Assembly: GCA_047620505.1 (NCBI GenBank)
Contig: JBLHKS010000110.1
Location: 1-24,114 of the forward strand
Length of the DNA: 24,114 nt
Direction of reading: 5' to 3'
Origin: JBLHKS01 sp047620505
GTDB taxonomy: Bacteria; Verrucomicrobiota; Verrucomicrobiia; Verrucomicrobiales; DEV007
Made by a program: the position numbers and the translations under genes. Positions 15,593 to 22,481 of this stretch are shown here, piece after piece. The notes beneath the pieces are model-generated. The model did no database searches. It was not told the DNA's origin and worked only from the letters and a program-made list of their open reading frames with translations. Each line of letters starts with the position of its first letter. The stretch's first letter is position 1.

Positions 15593-17020
15593 ATGAAACA
15601 ATTCCCAGCAATTCTCTTTGTCTCGATCTTCCTTTTCGCCAGCAGCTGCTGGGCGCAGGGGAAGCCGAATTTCGTTTTCATCCTCTGCGACAATCTCGGT
15701 TATGGCGATGTTGAGCCGTTCTGGGACGGGACGCCGCATCGGACGCCGAATCTCAATCGAATGGCGAAGGAGGGGACGAAGTTGACGCACTTTTACGTGA
15801 CGGCAGGGGTCTGTACGCCGTCGCGGTCGAGCATCATGTCGGGCTGCTATTCGCAGCGCGTGGGGATGCACAAAGTGCCGGTCGATGGCCACGTTTTGCG
15901 CCCGGTTTCGCCGCATGGGCTGAATCCTGACGAGGTGACGATCGCTGAAGTGCTCAAAGATCAGGGCTATGCGACGGCGATTCTCGGGAAGTGGCATCTG
16001 GGCGATCAGCCGGAGTTTTTGCCGACGAGTCAGGGGTTCGATTACTATTATGGGATCCCTTATTCGGATGACATGACGGCTCGGGATGATTGGAACGGCC
16101 GGAACTGGCCGCCGTTGCCGTTGATGGAGAATGAGAAAGTGGTCGAGGCACCGGCGGATCGCGACACGCTGACGAAGCGCTATACGGAGCGTGCTGAGGA
16201 GTGGATTCGAGAGCACAAGGAGGAGCCGTTTTTCCTGTTTTTCTCGCACGCGATGCCGGGGAGCACGAAGGAGGCGTTCGCCGGTCCGGATTTCAAAGGC
16301 AAGAGCGCGAACGGGACGTGGGGGGATTCGGTCGAGGAGATCGATTGGTCGACGGGGCGGATTCTGGACTTGTTAGAGGAGCTGGAAATCGCGGAGAACA
16401 CGTTGGTGATCTGGACAAGCGACAACGGCGCCCCGAACAATCCAGGCGATATCAAGCGCGGGACGAATCGGCCGCTGTCGGGTCGGGGCTACACGACTTC
16501 AGAGGGCGGGATGCGGGTTCCGACGATCGCCTGGCAACCAGGAAAGGTCCTTGCCGGGGCGGTGTGCGCGGAGCTGGCGACGAGCATGGATTTGTTGCCG
16601 ACTTTTGCTCGGCTCGCGGGCGGATCCGAGCCCAAGGATCGCATCATCGATGGAAAAGATGTCGCGAAGCTGATTTACGGCGTGGAAGGGGCGAAGTCGC
16701 CGCACGATGCGTTTTTCTACTATCAGTTGGATCAGCTTCAGGCAGTTCGTTCAGGGCCGTGGAAGCTTTTTCTGCCTCTCGAGAATCCGGCACGCCATGG
16801 GCGTTTCAAAAAAGGACCGACCGAGCAGTTGCTGTTCAATGTGGTTGAGGACATCGCGTCAGAAAACAATGTAGCGGCGGCGAATCCAGACATTGTGGCG
16901 AGGCTCACGAAACTGGCGAATTCGGCTCGCGCGGACCTCGGCGATACAGACCAAAAAGGGGCAGGCCAACGCCAACGCGGGCTTGTCGAAAACGCGACTC
17001 CACGAAAAATGGAACATTAA
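15593..17020 (+). CDS. Secreted sulfatase (arylsulfatase-type, formylglycine-dependent)
   Basis: A 475-residue sulfatase. ATG 15593 is supported by AAGGG eight bases upstream and by the signal peptide MKQFPAILFVSIFLFASS; the TTG at 15578 is not needed. The activation motif is VCTPSRSSIMSG, with Cys74 to be converted to formylglycine by a maturase that is not in this window. Other family marks are ILGKWHLGD, TSQGFDYYYG, the metal-site motif VIWTSDNGAPNN and GYTTSEGGMRVPTIAW. The usual N-terminal metal pair Asp-Asp is CDNLGYGD here, that is Asp-Asn. Length and order are normal for arylsulfatase A-like enzymes. It releases sulfate from an organic sulfate ester outside the cytoplasm; polysaccharide sulfate is the likely substrate in this context (inference). 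A palindrome copy (15640-15651) encodes SSCW at the signal-peptide end. Confidence 0.93.
   Translation: MKQFPAILFVSIFLFASSCWAQGKPNFVFILCDNLGYGDVEPFWDGTPHRTPNLNRMAKEGTKLTHFYVTAGVCTPSRSSIMSGCYSQRVGMHKVPVDGHVLRPVSPHGLNPDEVTIAEVLKDQGYATAILGKWHLGDQPEFLPTSQGFDYYYGIPYSDDMTARDDWNGRNWPPLPLMENEKVVEAPADRDTLTKRYTERAEEWIREHKEEPFFLFFSHAMPGSTKEAFAGPDFKGKSANGTWGDSVEEIDWSTGRILDLLEELEIAENTLVIWTSDNGAPNNPGDIKRGTNRPLSGRGYTTSEGGMRVPTIAWQPGKVLAGAVCAELATSMDLLPTFARLAGGSEPKDRIIDGKDVAKLIYGVEGAKSPHDAFFYYQLDQLQAVRSGPWKLFLPLENPARHGRFKKGPTEQLLFNVVEDIASENNVAAANPDIVARLTKLANSARADLGDTDQKGAGQRQRGLVENATPRKMEH
15640..15651. repeat. Iterated palindrome CAGCAGCTGCTG, copy 7
   Basis: Exact copy, 14-bp palindrome with flanks (15639-15652). 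In the sulfatase signal peptide, read in the third frame as SSCW. Confidence 0.95.
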
Positions 17021-17100
17021 AGAAAGGCGAAGGAAATACCGGGTGGATTTTTGACGTGTGAAGGCAAGAGTAGACCGCTCTTACTTTTGTCTTTTCCGTC
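17021..17100 (+). other. Short spacer with weak terminator-like hairpin before the coiled-coil gene
   Basis: AAGAG (17066-17070) and CTCTT (17078-17082) form a 5-bp stem with a 7-base loop, followed by ACTTTTGTCTTTT. It resembles a weak intrinsic terminator for the sulfatase gene. TTGACG (17051-17056) is a possible -35 box for the next gene, but I see no matching -10. No Shine-Dalgarno precedes ATG 17101. Confidence 0.25.
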
Positions 17101-19962
17101 ATGAAAAAAAATCGCCTTCAAATCATTTTCGTAGCCGGCCTGATCGTCTTGATCACTGCGGTCTGGATCAACGCCGGGTCGAATCGTTCCAAACTCCGCC
17201 AGTCGGAGAAAGCCATTCAGAGTGCGAAAGGATCGGCCGAGGAGCTGACCTCGGAAAGAGACTCTCTGCGCGGCCAGTTGAATCGCCTGACGGATGACCT
17301 GAAAACGGCCGAGGCGACCGGAGCGCAGAGCAAGGGCCAAGTGGAGAAGTTAATTGCGGATATTCGGAAGGTCGAAGAGTCGCTGAAGCAAACCGAAGCC
17401 GGATTGACTCGGGCGGATACGGATATTGCGCGTGAGAAACGAATTGCGGCGCAGCTGGCGACAGAGAAGACGGCTTTGACGGGTCGGGTGACTGATATGG
17501 AGAAAAGTCTCGCAGCAGCTGCTGAGGCGAAAAAGGCTGCCGATGGACAGATTGGGACGCTGAACGGTCAGCTGACGACAGAACGCGGAGCGGCTGCGGC
17601 GGTCGCGAAGGAGAAGGCAGATCTGGCTGCCAAATTGGCGATCGCAGACAAGCAGACTGCGGATCTCGCGGCGAAGACGAAGGAGCTTGAGGGCAGTTCG
17701 TCGATGCTGGTGGCGCAGACGAAGGAGATGCAGGCATCGCTCAATGCGGCGATCGCGGAGGCGGCGAAATTTCGCGAAGTGAATCCGCAGCTTCAAGCGA
17801 AGTCTACGCAGTCGGAAGCAGCAGCGAAGGCGATGAAAGAGGCATTGGACAAGGCGATCGCCGCTTCGAACGCAGCCAAGGCGGCCGAAACCGTGGTAAG
17901 GAAGGAAAACGCCAGTCTGGCTGGAACAGCTAAGACGGCTCAGGATTCACTGACTGGCACGAAGGCTGAAATGGGCAAACTCAAGACTGAGCTGACTTCG
18001 TTGACAGGCAAGATTGGCGAAACGCAGAAGGCGCTCGAGGCGGCAAATGCAGAGCGGGCGAAAGTCGCTGCGGACATGCAGAAGGCGCTTGAAGCGGCGA
18101 CCGCAGAACGAACGAAAGTCGCCGCAGACATGCAGAAAGCGCTCGACGCGGCAAAAGCGGAATCCGCGAGGCTCGCCGCGGAGAAAGTGATCGTAGAGAA
18201 GGCAGTTGCGGACGTTCAAAAACTGGCTGACGCGGCGAAGGCGGAGGCCACGAAGTCGGCCACCGAGAAGGCGGCAGCAATGAAGGTCGCTGTGGATGTT
18301 CAAAAACTGGCCGACACGGCGAAGGCGGAGGCCACGAAGCTGGCTACCGAAAAAGCAACCGCCGAGAAGGCAGCCGTGGACGCTCAAAAACTAGCCGCGG
18401 CAGCGAAGACCGAGGCCGCAAAAATGGCTACGGAGAAGGCGAATGCCGAGAAGGCAGTCTTGGACGCTCAAAAACTTGCCGAGGCCGCGAAGACCGAGGC
18501 CGCGAAAATGGCGACAGAGAAGACGAATGCGGAAAAAATCGCGACCGACGCTCAGAAGGCCGTTGAAACCGCGAAAGCAGAAGCAGCCAGGCTGACTACC
18601 GAAAAGGTGGCGGCAGAAAAAATCGCAACGGACATGCTGAAAGCAGTCGAAACCGCGAAGGCTGAAGTGGCGAAAGTGACGACAGAGAAAGCAGCGGTCG
18701 CAAAAATCGTCGCAGACGCGCAGAAAGCAGCAGAAGCCGCGAAGGCCGAATCAACGAAACTCGCCACTGAAAAGGCAGCCGCAGAAAAGATGGTGGCCGA
18801 TACGAAGATCGCGGCAGCAGCGGCGAAGGCAGAAGTGGCAAAAGTGACGACGGAGAAAGCAGCTATGGCAAAATCGGCGGCCGAAACGCAAAAGGCAGTT
18901 GAAGTGGCCAAAATTGAAGTCGCAAAGTTGACGACAGAGAAAGCAGCTATGGCAAAATCGGCGGCAGAAACTCAAAAGACAGTTGAAGCGGCCAAAACTG
19001 AAGTCGCAAAAGTGACGACAGAGAAAGCAGCCATGGCCAAATCGGCTGCAGAAACTCAAAAGGCAGTTGAAGCGGCAAAAGCTGAAGTCGCAAAGTTGAC
19101 GACTGAAAAGGCGGTTCAGGCAAAGGCGCTTGTCGATGTTCAGACCGCCCTCAAGACTGCAAGCGCCGCAGCCGCCTCAAAATCCGCGATGGAGACCGCT
19201 GCGAAAAAATACCAGGCCGATCTCGAAAAGGCGAAGGCCGAGGCGACCGCGAATGCCGCGAAAAGCGCTCAAATGGCGGAATTGATCCAGAAATTAGAAA
19301 CCGAACTTGGAAAAACCCGGGTTGAGGTCGTTAAGCAGACTCAGGTGATGAATCAGCAAAAGGCGCAGCTGACTCAGGAGCTTCAGGTGGTTTCCAAGGA
19401 AGCAACCACTCAGGAGCAACGAGTTGCCCGACTTCAATCGGATCTCGGCTCGCTCAAGCAGGAGCTCACCGCGCGCCGGACTTACGAGCAGCAGACGCTC
19501 GCTGATTTGCCGGTCCTCGCCGAGCGTCCGGGCGAGCTGTTCGGCATTGCCGTTCCCCTTTTCAAAGCATTGAAGCGATCGGCTTTCCACGAAATCACGT
19601 TGGATCAGCGGAATGAGATGATCGGCGGCAGTGAACTCGGCCATTTGGTTGGGACAGTTTCATTCAAATCGGATTCGAGTTTTGTGACTTCGGAGAACCA
19701 GCAGCTACTGGCCGATGCGGTCGCCGCAGCGCCTGCCAACAGCCATTTCGTCGCCGTTGGTTATGCGGATAGAACCGGTGATGACGAATACAACGAAGAT
19801 CTTTCGTCTCTCCGCGCAATGGCAGTTTCCGAGGTTGTTGGGGGATTAAAGAAAGCCCCGGACTCGTTCCAGGCGGTTTACTTCGGACAAACGGAGCAGT
19901 TCAGCAAAGAGACGCTGTCGAAGAACCGAGTTGTCGAGGTCTGGCGAATCGACAAAAACTAG
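17101..19962 (+). CDS. Membrane-anchored alanine-rich coiled-coil protein with C-terminal OmpA-like domain
   Basis: A 953-residue envelope protein in three parts. An N-terminal membrane segment (residues 6-24, LQIIFVAGLIVLITAVWI) follows Lys/Arg. A Lys/Ala/Glu-rich helical rod runs from about 27 to 800, and includes eleven exact-length 28-residue repeats. A C-terminal OmpA-like domain (about 845-953) shows VSFKSDSSFVTSENQQLL, VAVGYADRTGDDEYNEDL, SSLRAMAV and KNRVVEVW. The Asp of YADRTG and the Arg of LRAMAV match the peptidoglycan-contacting residues of OmpA domains. This predicts inner-membrane anchoring with the rod reaching peptidoglycan or beyond. It is probably structural. Its stop codon overlaps the convergent neighbour's stop within CTAG (19959-19962). 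Family of the rod: not recognised. Confidence 0.85.
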   Translation: MKKNRLQIIFVAGLIVLITAVWINAGSNRSKLRQSEKAIQSAKGSAEELTSERDSLRGQLNRLTDDLKTAEATGAQSKGQVEKLIADIRKVEESLKQTEAGLTRADTDIAREKRIAAQLATEKTALTGRVTDMEKSLAAAAEAKKAADGQIGTLNGQLTTERGAAAAVAKEKADLAAKLAIADKQTADLAAKTKELEGSSSMLVAQTKEMQASLNAAIAEAAKFREVNPQLQAKSTQSEAAAKAMKEALDKAIAASNAAKAAETVVRKENASLAGTAKTAQDSLTGTKAEMGKLKTELTSLTGKIGETQKALEAANAERAKVAADMQKALEAATAERTKVAADMQKALDAAKAESARLAAEKVIVEKAVADVQKLADAAKAEATKSATEKAAAMKVAVDVQKLADTAKAEATKLATEKATAEKAAVDAQKLAAAAKTEAAKMATEKANAEKAVLDAQKLAEAAKTEAAKMATEKTNAEKIATDAQKAVETAKAEAARLTTEKVAAEKIATDMLKAVETAKAEVAKVTTEKAAVAKIVADAQKAAEAAKAESTKLATEKAAAEKMVADTKIAAAAAKAEVAKVTTEKAAMAKSAAETQKAVEVAKIEVAKLTTEKAAMAKSAAETQKTVEAAKTEVAKVTTEKAAMAKSAAETQKAVEAAKAEVAKLTTEKAVQAKALVDVQTALKTASAAAASKSAMETAAKKYQADLEKAKAEATANAAKSAQMAELIQKLETELGKTRVEVVKQTQVMNQQKAQLTQELQVVSKEATTQEQRVARLQSDLGSLKQELTARRTYEQQTLADLPVLAERPGELFGIAVPLFKALKRSAFHEITLDQRNEMIGGSELGHLVGTVSFKSDSSFVTSENQQLLADAVAAAPANSHFVAVGYADRTGDDEYNEDLSSLRAMAVSEVVGGLKKAPDSFQAVYFGQTEQFSKETLSKNRVVEVWRIDKN
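17513..17524. repeat. Iterated palindrome CAGCAGCTGCTG, copy 8
   Basis: Exact copy in the coiled-coil gene, read as AAAA. Confidence 0.95.
18028..18189 (+). repeat. 54-bp (18-residue) coding repeats, about three units
   Basis: Units begin at 18028, 18082 and 18136. The first two are nearly identical in protein (KALEAANAERAKVAADMQ and KALEAATAERTKVAADMQ); the third diverges after KALDAAKAES. Eighteen residues equals one heptad plus one hendecad, compatible with a continuing coiled coil. They directly precede the 28-residue repeat block. Confidence 0.8.
18217..19140 (+). repeat. Eleven in-register 84-bp (28-residue) coiled-coil repeats
   Basis: Units start exactly every 84 bases: 18217, 18301, 18385, 18469, 18553, 18637, 18721, 18805, 18889, 18973 and 19057. 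No unit contains an insertion or deletion. A typical unit reads QKAVEAAKAEVAKV then TTEKAAMAKSAAET. Twenty-eight residues equals four heptads, so every unit keeps the same coiled-coil register. The late units (18805-19056) share AAMAKSAAET in three successive copies and are the most alike, which suggests recent expansion there. Confidence 0.92.
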
Positions 19963-21260
19963 TTTGGGTCCACTTCGGCCCAACACGCGCTGCTGATCGC
20001 GAGATTCGTTAAGAGAATACCAATCGCGCCGATCGAACCATTGTCGTTAACGCCGATCTTACCGAGACTGGCTTGGGCCGGATCGCTATTGTATTCGCTG
20101 AACAACAGCCAGTTTCCATCGGGACTCCAGCCATGAAGTGTTGCGACCGCTGTAGGCGAGTCCGCTACCGTGTAGCCCAGGACGTTTCCATCGGCACCGA
20201 GAACGACGACGTGATCGATACCCCCGTAGCTTGTCTTCATCGCGATCTTGCTTTCATCAGGCGACCAGAAAATCTGAACGGGTAAAACAGGATCATCCCA
20301 CTGCGGATATTCCTTATCGTTTAGCATGTCCCTCAGGATCTGCGCATTTCCGCCATCCTTGTCCATCGTGTAGAGCCCGACGTGATCCCGGTTTCCCACA
20401 CCACAGCCAGTTTGATAGTCGTAGACGACGATTTTCCCGGATCGACTCACATCAAACGCGTCAACCATCGGGATGCCTGAGCAAATCCCGGCCTTTGTTT
20501 TATATACGCTCTCTGGTGCCGCAAAATCCGCCGTGGTCCAGTTTACTTCCATCCCATTGGCTGAATAGTAGACTCGATCCCCAACAGGAACCGGGTGCTG
20601 AAAAGTCATCCGGGAATTCGAATCCGGGACGAGGTTAAGGCCAGTTGCGTTGGTTCCTCCCACGATGGTCACGACCCGAGCCTCAAATAGATCGAGCGTC
20701 CGATTGTAGGCGACCAACCAACGGGTCCCAGCCGGGACTTTCGAGAAGCTGAAGGCTCCGTCTCCGCCAGTGTTGATCGTCCCCATTCCTTCTAGATAAA
20801 CCGGAGTTCCTGAATACCCGATGCCTGCCGAATCCCGAACAAATCCTGAAACCGCGCTGTTTCCTTCTTTGCCAAATTCTCCGGAGTTGGGTCCCGGAGT
20901 GATTTGATCCAGAGATCGCGAGGCAAGCTCCATACGAAAGAGGTTTCGGCTGGCAGGCGTATATATATAGGCGTGGTTTGAATGGAAATAGAGATGCTTC
21001 TTATCGAGACTTTGGCGAAGCCCCATAATTCGCCCGGATTTGATTCTCGGTTGGCCGCTGAAGTCAAAAAATCCAGCCGAATTGCTACCGTCCGGCTTGA
21101 TGGTGTAGAGCCCATCATTTGTCCAGGTAGGGGTGTCTTGAGATACCGAAACGAAGATCACATCTTCAGCTACGAGATCTTTTTGAGCGGATAAGCCAAA
21201 AATCACAAAGAGACAAAAGGCGGCCAAGGAACGGGAAAGGGAGAAGGGATTTGAATTCAT
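19959..21260 (-). CDS. TolB-like beta-propeller protein with a carboxypeptidase-regulatory-like insert
   Basis: A 433-residue exported protein. ATG 21260 gives the signal peptide (SLAAFCLFVIFGLSAQ); a longer form from 21314 adds 18 residues that do not look like a signal. Propeller-type repeats resemble TolB/WD40-like PD40 motifs: DGLYTIKPDGSNSAG, LYTMDKDGGNAQIL, IFWSPDESKIAM, LHGWSPDGNWLLFSEY. Between blades, around residues 135-215, lies a carboxypeptidase-regulatory-like beta domain (AVSGFVRDSAGIGYSG, DGAFSFSKVPAGTRW). Likely a periplasmic or surface scaffold; no catalytic residues are visible. Base composition is lower in GC than the neighbours by eye (an AT run, TATATATA, near 20960). 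It converges on the OmpA-like gene with a 4-base overlap and diverges from the esterase gene. A transferred gene is possible. Confidence 0.8.
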   Translation of the reverse strand: MNSNPFSLSRSLAAFCLFVIFGLSAQKDLVAEDVIFVSVSQDTPTWTNDGLYTIKPDGSNSAGFFDFSGQPRIKSGRIMGLRQSLDKKHLYFHSNHAYIYTPASRNLFRMELASRSLDQITPGPNSGEFGKEGNSAVSGFVRDSAGIGYSGTPVYLEGMGTINTGGDGAFSFSKVPAGTRWLVAYNRTLDLFEARVVTIVGGTNATGLNLVPDSNSRMTFQHPVPVGDRVYYSANGMEVNWTTADFAAPESVYKTKAGICSGIPMVDAFDVSRSGKIVVYDYQTGCGVGNRDHVGLYTMDKDGGNAQILRDMLNDKEYPQWDDPVLPVQIFWSPDESKIAMKTSYGGIDHVVVLGADGNVLGYTVADSPTAVATLHGWSPDGNWLLFSEYNSDPAQASLGKIGVNDNGSIGAIGILLTNLAISSACWAEVDPN

Positions 21261-21361
21261 CAGATTGAAATTTTTCGGGGGCAGACAGTTTCTGCCATCA
21301 GGCTTGCGGCGCAAACCACGAAATTGCTCGACACGCCCACAAGCATTTACAAAATGCCCTT
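21261..21361. promoter_or_regulatory. Divergent intergenic region with two perfect inverted repeats
   Basis: Between the TolB-like gene and the SGNH esterase gene lie GGCAGA/TCTGCC (21280-21285 and 21291-21296, 5-base spacer) and GCATTT/AAATGC (21343-21348 and 21352-21357, 3-base spacer). The second ends 4 bases before the esterase ATG and would occlude it if it forms in mRNA. Each lies close to one of the divergent starts, which fits operator or 5' leader roles. No -35/-10 pair is clear. Confidence 0.45.
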
Positions 21362-22465
21362 ATGCAAACCCGCCGATTTTTCATTTCCCTGACCGGCGCA
21401 ACGGCCGCAGCAGGATTCAGTCGTTCGCAGGCTCAGGACGACGACTCGATCACTTGGCACGATGTCGAGGACTGGGGAGTCGAGGGGCGAGGCTGGATCA
21501 AAGACGAGCGCGAGCGGTTTTACGATCGCTTTCCGGCCAGAGCTAAGGGCAAAGTCCGCGACGCGGTCTGGAATCTCAGCCGACACAGCAGCGGAATGGC
21601 CGTCCGATTCAATTCGAGCGCGACGACGATTCACGTTCGCTACACGCTGTTGAGCGGCAACCTCGCGATGCCTCACATGCCGGCTACCGGTGTCAGCGGC
21701 GTCGATCTTTACGCGATCGACTCAGACGGAGATTGGCGTTGGGTCAACGTGACGAGGCCAGCGGCAAAAGAAGTGAACACCAAGATCGCCTCCGGGCTCG
21801 ACGCCGGAGATCGCGAATTTCTGGCCTATTTTCCGCTCTACAACGGCGTCGACAAGATCGAATTCGGCGTCGCCAAAGGCTCAAAATTTGAGCCCGTCGC
21901 TCCGCGGACTGACCAGCAGTTGCTGTTCTACGGAACCTCGATCACGCACGGAGCTTGCGCCTCTCGGCCCGGGATGTGTCACCCCGCAATCCTCGGCCGA
22001 AAACTTGGAATGCCGGTCTTGAATCTGGGATTCTCCGGAAATGGCCGAATGGAAATGGAAGTCGCCGAGTTTCTCGCTGAGGAAAACCCAGCCGTCTACA
22101 TTCTCGACTGCCTGCCGAACATCACAGCCGACGTGGTAGCGAAAAACACCGAGCCCGTGGTCAAGCATTTGCGTAAAGCGAGGCCAGAGACGCCAATCGT
22201 GCTCGTAGAGGATCGGACTTACGACTACGCCTGGATCAAGAAGTCTTTACGCGAGCGACACTCCACGAGCCGCGCAGCGCTGAGAAAGGCTTACGAAAAC
22301 CTTCTCGCTGGCGGAATGAAAAAGCTTTTCTACATCGAGGGAGCCGATCTCCTGGGCAAAGACGGAGACGGAACCACCGACGGGTCTCATCCCAACGACC
22401 TCGGTTTTCTTCGTCAGGCAGAAGCGATGTTGCCCGTTTTGAAACAGGCGCTGGGCAAAGCGTAA
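21362..22465 (+). CDS. Tat-exported SGNH/GDSL esterase with N-terminal GxDLY domain
   Basis: A 367-residue hydrolase. The N-terminus MQTRRFFISLTGATAAAG is a twin-arginine-type signal. Residues about 30-180 form the GxDLY domain that precedes this esterase type (GVDLYAI at 113-119). The SGNH domain follows: nucleophile Ser193 in FYGTSITHG, the block II Gly in LNLGFSGNGRM, Asn253 in DCLPN, and Asp340/His343 in TTDGSHPNDLGF. All catalytic residues are present. Members of this family are secreted carbohydrate or acyl esterases; de-acylation of polysaccharide is the likely role beside a sulfatase (inference). It starts 101 bases from the divergent TolB-like gene and ends 16 bases before the convergent PQQ-like gene. 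No Shine-Dalgarno is visible. Confidence 0.92.
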   Translation: MQTRRFFISLTGATAAAGFSRSQAQDDDSITWHDVEDWGVEGRGWIKDERERFYDRFPARAKGKVRDAVWNLSRHSSGMAVRFNSSATTIHVRYTLLSGNLAMPHMPATGVSGVDLYAIDSDGDWRWVNVTRPAAKEVNTKIASGLDAGDREFLAYFPLYNGVDKIEFGVAKGSKFEPVAPRTDQQLLFYGTSITHGACASRPGMCHPAILGRKLGMPVLNLGFSGNGRMEMEVAEFLAEENPAVYILDCLPNITADVVAKNTEPVVKHLRKARPETPIVLVEDRTYDYAWIKKSLRERHSTSRAALRKAYENLLAGGMKKLFYIEGADLLGKDGDGTTDGSHPNDLGFLRQAEAMLPVLKQALGKA

Positions 22466-22481
22466 GAGCCGAGGAATCGTC

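Noticed and set aside
15593..15660. Lipoprotein signal in the sulfatase (FASSC)
   Set aside because: Position -3 is Ala rather than Leu/Val/Ile, and the Cys is dictated by the palindrome copy; an ordinary signal peptide fits better.
18217..19140. CRISPR-like or satellite array
   Set aside because: The 84-bp units are in frame, contiguous without spacers, and encode a heptad-register coiled coil, so they are coding repeats.
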